A DNA stretch of 64,000 nt from contig CP136066.1 in assembly GCA_032622095.1 (NCBI GenBank), forward strand, positions 93,703,319-93,767,318. Reading direction: 5' to 3'. A program made the translations under genes and the position numbers. The DNA is from Siphonodentalium dalli. Lineage: Eukaryota > Mollusca > Scaphopoda > Gadilida > Siphonodentaliidae. Of this stretch, positions 22,580 to 32,852 are shown one piece after another; position 1 is the stretch's first letter; each line of letters starts with the position of its first letter. The notes under the pieces are model-generated. The model was not told where the DNA came from. It saw only the letters and a list, made by a program, of their open reading frames with translations, and did no database searches.

Positions 22580-23015
22580 AGGAGTCATGACTAATCGTTT
22601 CATACTCAATAAATGAGTTGTCGGTGTCATACAGTGCAGTACTCAATACACCTCTATTGTATTAATTCATCGCATGGTACAGTAATGCCCAAAATAATCG
22701 ACTCCTTAACCGCAGCTGCAGGATTATGGATAATTTTTCAGGATTTAGTCAGAAATATGGCTTGTTGCCATTCATCGGAAAGCTCTCAGTGAGAGCTTTC
22801 CGATGAATGGCAATAAGCCATATTTCCGACTAAATCCTGAAAAATTACCCGTAATTCTGCTGTGGTTAAGGAGTCGATTATTTAGGGCATTACTGTAGTA
22901 TAGAAAGGGTTAAAAATATTTCAAACATCAATCATGACTAATCGTTTCATACTCAATAAATGAGTTGTCGGTGTCATACAGTGCAGTACTCAATACACCT
23001 CTATTGTATTGTATT
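22580..23015. repeat. Duplicated block flanking a family A insertion
   Basis: 'catgactaatcgtttcatac' through 'cagtactcaatacacctcta' occurs at about 22586-22660 and again at about 22932-23005. The family A palindrome at 22680-22895 lies between them. Confidence 0.75.
22680..22895. mobile_element. Family A MITE, full length
   Basis: TA|CAG...CTG|TA boundaries and arms of about 107 bp with a centre 'gctctcagtgagagc'. This is one of the best preserved copies. Confidence 0.9.
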
Positions 23016-23296
23016 GATCGTGGTGTAGGTAATATAAAACTTGCTGCATAATATGTCATTTTGATAGGGAGCCGCTTCCTGTTTGCTACTATTTATGTGT
23101 TCCTTTAAATGGGTTGTGATGTTCATTGTTGCTAAAACAGCTTTTTTGCTGTTAATGTATTTTTGCTTCATATTATTGTGCACAGTATGCCTAGAGGTGG
23201 AAGATGCACATTTTATTTTTAAAGGGTCATGTCCAGATTTTATGTCTTGACCCTTTCAGTACTAAATTAGCTTTATTACTGAATTGTTTCTGCCAT
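23016..23296. other. Intergenic, no gene seen
   Basis: No supported feature, apart from 'gaccctttcagtactaaatt' near 23249, which resembles a family D left end. Confidence 0.35.
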
Positions 23297-23304
23297 TCAG
23301 TGAT

Positions 23305-23702
23305 CAAGCCTGTATTCAGTGTGTCTGACATTTGCAGAATGAGGTCCCCACTGCAGGCTAGCATCACCAAATTCACCATCTGGGAACCTCATGCTGCTTA
23401 GGCCTCAACTCCTATGGAAGACCCAGGATCAAATTGAAGTTCCCCATTTGGTGATGTTCACCCATTAGTCACCTCGGTTAGGCAATTTTTTTTTCAAACT
23501 AGCGGATATAGTAACTGTACAGAAGGGAAAAAGTTAATAAAAACAATGTTAATTTTAGACTATAGATACTATTGAGGCCTAAGCAACATGAGGTCCACAG
23601 AAGGTGAATTTGGTGGGGCTAGCCTGCTGTGCAGGATAGCATCACTAAATTCACCCTCTGGGGTCCTCATTCTGCAAAAGTTAAACACTAAATCCAGGCT
23701 TG
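23305..23702. mobile_element. Family E MITE with 8-bp target duplication TCAGTGAT
   Basis: Ends 'caagcctgtattcagtgtg' and 'ccaggcttg' are bounded by TCAGTGAT at 23297-23304 and 23703-23710. The internal layout is as in the copy at 21031. Confidence 0.88.
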
Positions 23703-23849
23703 TCAGTGATGAAGGTATATACTGAAATGATCTATTTTTATTTGGAGGGGTGCTTTTATAATAAAAGGGCAAAAAAATTAGGATTCTCATGCACTCATAT
23801 GTGGGAATGAGCTTTCCATAGCTGTCAATCAAATAATTATTAACAGATA

Positions 23850-24011
23850 CAGTGATGCCCTAATTAATCGACTCCATAACCATAGCAGAATTATGGGTAA
23901 TTTTTCAGGATTTAGTCGGAAATATGGCTTGTTGCCATATTTCCGACTCAATCCTGAAAAGTTACCCATAATTCTGCTGTGGTTATGGAGTCGATTAATT
24001 AGGGCATTACC
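23850..24011. mobile_element. Family A MITE with symmetrical central deletion
   Basis: Both arms are present but shortened. They meet at 'ggcttgttgccatatttcc', so the 'catcggaaagctctc' centre is gone. TA precedes the left end. Confidence 0.85.
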
Positions 24012-24385
24012 ATATGTTCTACCAATCAATGACTGAGCTGGTCGCTTGCTGCATTTATAACTCTTTATTCACCCAAATTTTGATATCTGCGCATACTTTC
24101 AGTGTTTAATTGCCTATTTTCAAAAAATGTTAATGTTAATGTTAAAAATCATAATGTACTGAATTATGAATTTGTGCACAGATTTTGAAAATTTCATCGA
24201 TGATTATAACACTATACATCATTTTGCGTGACAGTAGAAATAATTTTCACAATTAGACGAAAATAATGTATGCTGTAAGCTAGCTCCCTCCACTAATGAA
24301 TATGTGTGGAAACTCAGACTGTTTGTTGAAATTTTTTTGGGTTAAACCATTGTTAACTCTTTGCTGACTAAATGCTCACCGACTG
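24012..24385. other. Intergenic, no gene seen
   Basis: AT-rich, without a supported feature. Confidence 0.35.
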
Positions 24386-24388
24386 GTA

Positions 24389-24595
24389 CAGTAATACCCT
24401 AAATAATCGACTCCTTAACCACAGCAAAATTATGGGTAATTTATCAGGATTTAGTTGGAAATATGGCTTGTTGCCATTCATCAGAAAGCTGAGAGCTTTC
24501 CGATGAATGGCATCAAGCCATATTTCCTACTAAATCCTGAAAAATTACCCATAATTCTGCTGTGGTTAAGGAGTCGATTATTTAGGGCATTACTG
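24389..24595. mobile_element. Family A MITE, full length
   Basis: TA|CAG...CTG|TA boundaries. The centre is shortened to 'cagaaagctgagagctttcc'. Confidence 0.88.
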
Positions 24596-24790
24596 TAGCT
24601 CACAATTCACTTGAGGAATGTTCAGATAAATACTAAGGACTAAGACAATTTATTGAACTTATTATCCAAACATTTCCTCCAAATGACTGAGTAGGAATCC
24701 TATGTCTTCTGTGCTTGAAAAAACCCACAAACGAATAATCAAGCATACAAATGTATATGTTTATAATTGAGTGTGAAATTTAATTCAGTT
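24596..24790. mobile_element. Family D fragment
   Basis: 'ggaatgttcagataaatact' and 'attgaacttattatccaaac' followed by 'atttcctcc' are the diverged stem of family D. The boundaries are unclear. Confidence 0.45.
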
Positions 24791-25365
24791 ATGAAAATTA
24801 GTATTATATAAATTTTAATTATATATAGATTATGTTTCTCATTCATAAAATGGACTCCACAAGTTTCAGTTCATTTTATCAAGGAGAAGTTCCCAGTCAA
24901 CTTACAGCCAGGTACATGGTGGCAGGCAAGGTGTGGTGCAGGGCTTTAAGGGTTTCTTAATAGTATTGTCCCCATACAGGGTGGGGGTGGGGTGTGCAGT
25001 TCTAAGGATGGCGCAATGATGGAGAACCTCTAGCCACATCTCTACTTATCATGAAATTTACATTTTCTCTCCCTGTCAGAGAAAACATAAAAAACATTAT
25101 GCAATATAAACAACTGCAAATAAACAACAGACAAATATAGCCATACAAACAACTGCAAACGGACAAATATAGCCATGCTGTCATACAAACAACAGTCAAC
25201 TGCAAACGGACATGGATATGTGGCCATACATAATTATTTATTGACATATAATTTGAAAGAGCTTTAGGCAAAAGCAATTTAATAGCCTGGTTTATGAACC
25301 CATCCTAAATTTTATCCCATATTGCAACATCACTATTGCTTGGTTTATGATCATGTTGACTAAAA
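24791..25365. other. Intergenic; short tandem repeats
   Basis: A degenerate repeat of 'catacaaacaactgcaaac' and 'ggacaaatatagcc' fills about 25105-25215. The minus-strand open frame over it is repeat-derived. Confidence 0.4.
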
Positions 25366-25367
25366 TA

Positions 25368-25627
25368 CAGTAATGCCCTATATAATCAACCCCTTAACCA
25401 CAGCAGAATTATGTGTAACTTTTCAGGATTTAGTCGGAAATATGGCTTGTTGCCATTCATCGGAAAGCTATCGGTGAGAGCTTTCCGATGAATGGCAACA
25501 AGCCATATTTCCGACTAAACCCGAGAGCTTTCCGATGAATGGCAACAAGCCATATTTCCGACTAAACCCTGAAAAGTTACCCATAATTTTGCTGTGGTTA
25601 AGGGGTCGATTACTTAGGGCATTACTG
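25368..25627. mobile_element. Family A MITE with duplicated right inner arm
   Basis: TA-flanked ends are intact. The segment 'gagagctttccgatgaatgg' through 'tatttccgactaaac' appears twice (about 25475 and 25522), making one arm longer than the other. Confidence 0.88.
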
Positions 25628-25697
25628 TATGAAGCATGTGGCAATATTTAGTCTTTGTTTTCTACTCTTTCTACTTTTTGTCATTATTTATACCGTT

Positions 25698-25840
25698 TAG
25701 CCCTTCCATGACTGGAGTTTCCTGAAAACCCTGTAAGAGAATACAGTGGCCTAACAATATTTACCTTGACCTTGTAAGCCTAACAATATTTACCTTGACC
25801 TTGTAAGCCAGTCCATATATGCACTGGCACAGGATCTTTA
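25698..25840. mobile_element. Family B-type element, degenerate
   Basis: 'cccttccatgactggagttt' and 'gcactggcacaggatcttta' match the ends of the copies at 20538 and 34547. A duplicated 'cctaacaatatttaccttga' lies between. Confidence 0.6.
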
Positions 25841-25849
25841 ATAAATGAT

Positions 25850-27470
25850 GATTTCCAAAAAAAAGTGAAATACATCTGCAGTTTCACTGTTTGTCAATTA
25901 ATGGGGTGATGATGAATATTTAAAAAAAAAATATTTCCCCTCTTGCATCTACTTTTTCCATACTCAAATGTTCATAAACCAGGTATATATAATGGTGTGG
26001 CCTTACAATGACAAATATTGATATTCAAAACCAGGCCTACATAATAAAGTGCGGTTCTATCATATGCCACTATATAAGTATTTTCTAGTTTAGTGGAATC
26101 AATTAACCCTGACTTTGACATATCTCAAATATTCAAACCAGGCCTACCCCTTAATTTCTATATACACGTGTACATGTAGTATTGAAAAATTACCTGCTGT
26201 GAATGCAGGTCTGACCATTGAGTCCAAGACCAGTGGTTTCATAATTCACTATTGTTTATTTCCTGTCACATATATAGCAAATAGTTTCCATGGTTTCAAC
26301 GGTATTATTTGTGACCACAAAACTCAATCTTATTGTTATAGACTCACAAATAGAATTTTTTTTTATATTGCGATTGCTAAAAATTTGTTGCATATATGCT
26401 ATTTACAATTAAATATATTAATATTGCTATTGTCTCATTTCTCAGGGCCCACTTTAAACTCACGATGAGAGGCGTAGGAAAAAATATGGTTGGGACCAAA
26501 ATATGGGTCATTATTATATAGCGGGTGTGGTCTGTCTGCATGCGCATCCTATGACATAAATTGCCATGTATCAAATTGTCAGACAAAAACACTTTAAGTT
26601 TTGGCAGATAAACATTACAAACATAGGCCTAGAATTGATTATATTGAGCATGGCCATAATAAATACATAGTAGATTGCTTCCATTGGTGTGTTGTATAAT
26701 ATAGTGTCACATGGGCGAGTAAGTGATCAAGCAGGAATACCAAATCATAGCTCCCTTCAAAATAAGTTGAAAACAGATATTTTGGGTAGATCCCTTGAAA
26801 AGCGCAATAGAATTTTTCAATTTTGAGGTTATCTTGCATAATATATGACCTGTTTGTTTCCTAGACCAACAAGGAAAATGTTCTTGTTACAGTTAGTTCA
26901 TATTGTCCTGGAAACACATTTTGTGGTACTCTAGAATTGCCAGTGCAAAAATAGAGTATAAATTTGACTTGTGGGGTGACATGGTCACTTGTGAGTAGCA
27001 CATTAGAAGTATTGATGTTGAAATGAGTCTAAATAGTATTTGCACGCTGCAGATGAATTTATGTCGTGAAAATGGACATATATTTGAACCAATCATTGAT
27101 CGTCAATATTCGGCAATAAAACTTCAGAAGTCAATGTGTCCACAGTTTTGACTCAGATGCTTGTGTATCAACATCACTATGTGTCGCAATGTGTTTTCCT
27201 CACGATGGTGGTTATCTTCAGAAGCATTACAATTGTTTTCAAATAACATGCATGCCATTTTTATCACATATAAGGTTCAAGTTAAAGGCCCATTTAATTT
27301 TCGAGTCGCCGATTATTTTTTTTAGTGCCTTGATATACGGTTCTAATAACAATCCATGCCATAAAATTTGATTAAAAAAAACTATAATTCATCACCATTT
27401 GAAATGTCTGTGTCTTAGAAGATGCCCACATAGGAATAGAAAAAAACTGAAATCATAGAAAGATTTCCCC
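25850..27470. other. Intergenic, no gene seen
   Basis: AT-rich. Short open frames have no recognisable domains or splice context. Confidence 0.35.
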
Positions 27471-27473
27471 TGT

Positions 27474-27736
27474 TATGGCTCCCAGAATGCAACATAATTC
27501 AAACTAAAAATGTATTTTCAATGGAAGGGGATTTAAGATATAGAGTTATTCCCCTTTCATTGAAAATAATGAAACTTATGCACATAACACAAGTCGGTAT
27601 CTCAACAAAAACAACATGTTCACAGTTGATAACACCAATAAATTTGATAATACAATGTTTTGGAGCTTCCTCTTTCAAATGGTATATATATATATATGGC
27701 ATATATATTTTATATAAAATTATCTGGGGGTTCTAA
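27474..27736 (+). repeat. Dispersed repeat, partner of 60091-60355
   Basis: Read in reverse complement it matches 60091-60355. Shared phrases are 'agaatgcaacataattcaaa' (against 'tttgaattatgttgcatttt'), 'aacaacatgttcacagttga' (against 'actgtggacatgttgttttt'), and 'tttcaaatggtatata' (against 'tataccatttgaaa'). Confidence 0.75.
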
Positions 27737-27739
27737 AAA

Positions 27740-28310
27740 TAAGTGGGCCTTTAATTCAGTCGTGACTTAGAAAATAATAGTATTGAACAGTATACACGAT
27801 ATTGTTAATGTTGGCAGATACGATTCATTATCTCGTGTTCTTGGTCAATAATGCTGGACACGAGGTGTAACCTTTGTACAATTGATTGATAACCCCCTAT
27901 CTGAGCAGGCGTTATCAAGGGCAACGAGTAATGATGGATAAAAAAAAAGGAAGGACGGAGGATCGAGAACAGATGGATCGACATTTCGTTATATGTAGTT
28001 ATGTAGTGCCGTCACTCGGTCACTGTGTTCGTTTTTCCAGGCCCATGTATGGCAATGTTAGTCCGCCTGGGCTGGCGCGTGTTACCTTGGCTGTATGATG
28101 TCTATACACAAAAATAAACATGCACAAATTGGTATGACCTATATCCTTATTGTACCACCTCCATGGATATATAGGGAAACGACTGACAATGTGTGTCACA
28201 GCTGAAATTCCCCGCTGTGACTTAATTATGCCCAAACTGACATTAACTTTCAAATTAATTTTTTTTTTAACAGTTATTGCATCTTTACAGTGGCTGATTT
28301 ATGACATAAC
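27740..28310. other. Intergenic, no gene seen
   Basis: Somewhat richer in CpG near 27850-28080, with no exon recognised. Confidence 0.35.
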
Positions 28311-28319
28311 CAGTATTTG

Positions 28320-28600
28320 TTTTATCTCGAAATAACTAGATAATATATGTCGTTATAACGAAATACTATATTTAAATAAGGAGCTAATATCTTGAAATAA
28401 CGAGGTATATTATCTTGAAATAACGAGATCCTTATTTTGAAATAATGAGATATTATCTTGACATAATGAGATATAATCTTGAGATATATAACAATCGCGA
28501 TATCCTTATCTTGAAATAACGAGAAACATCTTGAAATAACGAGATATTATCTTGAAATAACGAGATAGATACCTCGTTATTTCAAGATAATATATTGTTA
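28320..28600. repeat. Minisatellite 'cttgaaataacgagat'
   Basis: About ten degenerate units of 'tatcttgaaataacgagata'. The last, 'ctcgttatttcaagataata', is in inverted orientation and makes a terminal hairpin. Confidence 0.85.
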
Positions 28601-29920
28601 AACGGACATAAGTATTTCATCACATGATATGATTATATTTTCTTATATAATTATCAAAAAAAAAAGGTATGTTTTGCAGGGGTGATTTTTGTGTGTGGAG
28701 AGAAGATCATATGTGTGTGACATAAACATACACGGAGTGTCATTAGAAGGTAAACAGTTCGTCAGTGTCTGACGGTTTGTATTTTAGACATAAATATATA
28801 ATTGTTGCAATACCCACATAATAATCAATACAATTATGTCTCATGCACATATATAGTAGCGACGACATTTAGTGACAAGTGGTCGTTGCAATTAATATAT
28901 GTAAGTGACAAGTTTAGTGACATGTGGTTGTCGTAATTACTATGTTAATTATGTCGCCCACCGATTTTCAATGAGTCTAATTTTTTACTATTTAGAACTC
29001 CGATTTTTTTTCCGTAATTTTTCAAATTTGCAGTCGTGTGTGTTGTTAAATAACTGTCAATGATATATCCAAGTAAAATTCATATCGGACAGATTTTGTG
29101 CGACAACCAAGATAATAGTGGAAGTACTGAAATTTGGTATATTATTCGAAAAAGAGCGTTTTTGCTGCGACACAATTCAGGTAAAATAATCGTCCACCTA
29201 TATCTTATAGGCCTACATGGGAATGACCCCTGTATCGACTGGATCTACGTACCGACCTATATACATGTGTAAATGTTTGCCATTTGCAAAGAATACATGT
29301 ATGCATTGTGTATATTTAAATTGCGTTGGAGGGGCGAGTGTCCGATATCGGCCGGGAAAACTTACGTTTTCGGGGTGGGGCATCAGTCCCAAATTTTTTT
29401 GAAAGTTCAACCTTGCATTCTGGAATTTATTTCGGACCCATCCCCCATGATACGTGCATATTTTAGCAGCATATATATACTCATAAATTCAAATTCAAAT
29501 AACTTTATTGCATATGGAATGAACCCGATATCCGGATTATCACCAAAACACACACGTGTGTACGCATATATATCAAATAAATTTCAGTCCAGCTTGTGTA
29601 CTTGTGCCGCGTCGGATGGGCCCGCGGCCCCTGTGTGCATTTCGCGTATAGGCCTACATGACAAACAGTATGCTATAATTCAATATATCCGCGTGCAAAT
29701 AGGTTCATATTGGACGTATATATAATTTTACTATGGAATAAGCCCATGTGGTGGACTTAAACCCGTCATTTTGTTGGATGGCGTGGGCCACAGTGAACGC
29801 ACAGGCATATAACGAGCGTACATATGGTGCTGAAATAGACCCATAGTGAACTTATTTTATTTTTTAAAATTTATTTAATTAAATTTGTTTAAATCAAAAT
29901 TTTGAAAAACCAACGCCGCT
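28601..29920. other. Intergenic, no gene seen
   Basis: A degenerate pair of 'gtgacaagtggtcgttgca' and 'gtgacatgtggttgtcgtaa' lies near 28870-28940. A 150-codon plus-strand frame at 29273-29725 has no recognisable domain or bias and is not called. Confidence 0.35.
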
Positions 29921-29924
29921 ATAT

Positions 29925-30015
29925 ATAATCTCCAACAGGGTACCCCGAGTCACCACATCAAATTTGGTTGAAATCGGACCAGCAGACTAGGAAAACAATC
30001 CGGACAGACAGACAT
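29925..30015. repeat. Dispersed repeat 'gagtcaccacatcaaatttg'
   Basis: Matches 11993-12065, sharing 'gagtcaccac', 'caaatttggtt' and 'ggaccagcag', with 'gacagacag' following. The common preceding 'aaatcaaaa' suggests two copies of one dispersed element in the same orientation. Confidence 0.55.
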
Positions 30016-30390
30016 AGGGCGCCGGAAGAGGGGGGCAGAGGGGCAGCTGACCCCCCCCCCCGCCCTTGACCAAGGGGGGCGAGCGGGGGCAGGACTTGCC
30101 CTTTTTCTGGAGACAGAAAATGCTTTTTGTGTGTTTAATCTCGTGTTTTTATAGCAAAATGTGACTTTTTGGGTCCAAATACCCCCAATTTCACAAGGAA
30201 TATTAATTTTTTATCAATTTTATCACAAAACGGCCATAAAAACCGGCAAATACCATTAAAATAGGGATTTATGAATTAATGAATTTATGGTTATTTTCCA
30301 GAGTTTGCGGAGAAAATGCCCTTTTTTTGCGGAAAAGTGCCCTTTTGGTAGGCTCTGCCCCTGCCCTTGGATGCTTCCGGCGCCCCTGCC
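30016..30390. mobile_element. Short TIR element 'agggcgccggaag'
   Basis: The left end 'tagggcgccggaagaggggg' and the right end 'cttccggcgcccctg' are inverted repeats. Each is followed inward by a 'gggcagagg/ctctgcccctgc'-type G/C block. No target duplication could be found and no coding capacity is visible. Confidence 0.6.
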
Positions 30391-32215
30391 TACCTTCTCC
30401 TAAGCTTTTCCTAAACTTGTCCCAAATTACTCTTAATTTGATATAGGCCTAGATGGAATATATGCCCTCTTTATGAAAAACTGAGGCAAATTCTTTTCAG
30501 TAAAATAACTTTCTATAATGTTAGAAACTTGATAAGGATTCAATATTTTATTGGCTAATGACAATTGAGAATTTAGATCTCAATGCATTATTGACATTAA
30601 TTACTTGTAATATCATATACCGGTTCTAATATCATGCATTTGCGTTTCTCTGTGTATATTTGTTTGATTATATAGGCCTAGGTACCGTACCCCCTTGGGG
30701 TCAATTGACCAGTATATTACATTCTATTCTATTATATTCTATAAATTTCTCCATGTGATATGGCTCTGAAATATAAGCTACCACCTCAACAGAGCCCCGT
30801 TGTATTTATAATGTAAAATGTATCGATTAACAAATACAAATTACTTGAGTGTTCAAAAGTTTTAGTTTGATGCGTGGCAGTTATCTATTGGTATCTGTTG
30901 GTATTTGTTTGACTGTGAGATGTGTCATAGTCACGTGGTTTTTATTTCTTATCACGTGTTTCCTGTATTTTGACGAAATAAAATAAAGTAAAATAAAAAG
31001 TATTTATTGCACGATTTAAGACTTGTTTAGACTTTGATGGCTCAGACAACTGTCCAACTTGATTGCTTTTAGTATATTCAATATTATTAATTTTATATAA
31101 TGTCACAATTAGCCTATATATTCATTAGCTGTGTTGTTTTTGAAATGTTATCTGGCCACCACATGCAAAAAATGAAAAATTAGGTCAACATGACCTCTTT
31201 CGGTTTCGCAGATTGCTGCTTCCAATACAAGTGTACACACTATGTTCATGACTAGTGATGTGGACTTGACCTAAAAAAAATGGTCGGTACCGGTTCCGTC
31301 ACATCTGCACTGGACCACCCGTTTTCGACCGGTCAAGTATGGCTGATGAGTGAGGGCCAGGGCAGCGATCATGCTGCGACGGGGTCGTTGTATTGTAATG
31401 TTTAACTTTATACATAAATTATATAATTAATATAGATATTAGATGCACACAGGAAACGGATACCGTTAATTACAAACACTTTACATAAAACACTACCACT
31501 AGGGAGTGGCCAAATAAAGTATGCCCATGGCCATGGTAATATCAACAAAGGGCCATAACTCTAGTGAATATCACATAAGACGATTTTCATTTTTATTAAT
31601 TGCTGTGTATTGTTAAAAAAAAAATGGGTCCGCGACTCGGCGGTAATAAAAAAAAAGTTATTTTAGTTTTAAGTTTTTTTTCGGGTGGCGGTTCCACTAA
31701 CCAAGTTATAAAATAAAACAAAAAAACAAAACTGAAATTGAACGCGGTTACAACAGTACAAAAAAACAACAAAAAGGTGACCTGCGGTAAGAATACCGCT
31801 CAGTACTGCAGGTCAACCGCCCTCCACCGTGTTAAAAAATGATAAACGGTGTACTGGTGGTATGCCCACGGTATGTACTGGCCCATCACCTCGCTAAACA
31901 GGTTACTTAATAAGAGCATAGATGTATATGGTTTTTGTGGGACTATTTATATTATATTTTTTAACAGTACAGTACTACTCAAAATAAGTTTAAATTTTAC
32001 TGCATATATATCTGTCACTCGTCAATCCTGGAAAATCTAGCTACCAAATGCAAATGATGACAAATTTCCCATACAAGCTACCTTCATCTTCGGTATTGAT
32101 ACTAAGAGTCTAAGACTATTCATGGTTATTTTTGTTTCTATTTTTGTATGATACAATTATAAAATATCAAATATCACAGTTTAAAAAATTAGTCTGCTAC
32201 CGGTAAACATTTAAA
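30391..32215. other. Intergenic upstream of the RBM33-like gene
   Basis: No exon recognised. The promoter and any non-coding first exon of the downstream gene probably lie here or farther upstream, since its first coding exon is preceded by an acceptor. Confidence 0.35.
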
Positions 32216-32217
32216 GA

Positions 32218-32284
32218 CCATTTGACCCACCATTGTCGGTAATGTGTAAACTTGACTTATTTCCGACAATGGGGGGTCAAATTT
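32218..32284. repeat. Inverted repeat hairpin
   Basis: 'tttgacccaccattgtcgg' pairs with 'ccgacaatggggggtcaaa' across a loop of about 26 bases. Confidence 0.75.
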
Positions 32285-32797
32285 CTTTGATGGCTACTCT
32301 CTTTGATGCGATTGATTGGTTTGACTTTCGCTGACAAAGCTTTATCAAGGACTGTATTGAGAACTGTCCACATGTCATGGGCTACTGATCAGGTCTTATT
32401 CAGTCAAGTGCATGATTTCTTGCAACCTGTTAATTGTCAATGTCAGTTGTCACACTTCCTGTGGAAAAAGGGGATTGGACTCGATATGTGGCCGTTTTGT
32501 GGCAAATTTAATAGGGGTCATGATTGGTGAGGGGAATGAGCCCCCTCCATGGCCTGCCATAGTAGCGGACACCCTGCCTATAAGCTAAGGGAGCTACTTG
32601 TCAATGAGTATTTAGCATACAAAGGGTTAAAAAAGGTACTGCAGATAAATAGTGACATCTTGGTTTTTCCATTTATCCCAATTTTCTTTCATATATTGTA
32701 TTTATTGTAATTATATATATGAATACTCCATAGAGAGGAAAACTAGATGATGTTTAAATCAAAATAACTAACTTGTTTCATTATATTCTCCATACAG

Positions 32798-32852
32798 GTT
32801 TAATTTGACACATAAAAATGCCGCCCCCGGCAAAAACAGAGACATGGGACAG
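32798..32852 (+). CDS. RBM33-like gene, first coding exon (CDS from 32818)
   Basis: Acceptor 'tctccatacag' then a short 5' UTR, ATG at 32818-32820 and donor 'ACAG|gtgagt'. A TGA lies in frame upstream of the ATG within the exon, so translation starts here. It encodes MPPPAKTETWD plus two bases. Confidence 0.65.

Noticed and set aside
24387-24600. Palindrome as a transcription terminator or replication origin
   Set aside because: It is one of eleven copies of family A with TA target sites. A transposon explains it fully.
20538-25840. Regularly recurring repeats that might suggest a CRISPR array
   Set aside because: The repeats are 140-400 bp palindromic transposons with irregular spacing and target-site duplications in intron-containing animal DNA, not 25-40 bp direct repeats with uniform spacers.
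29273-29725. 150-codon plus-strand frame
   Set aside because: No recognisable domain, no splice or UTR context, and the composition matches its AT-rich surroundings.
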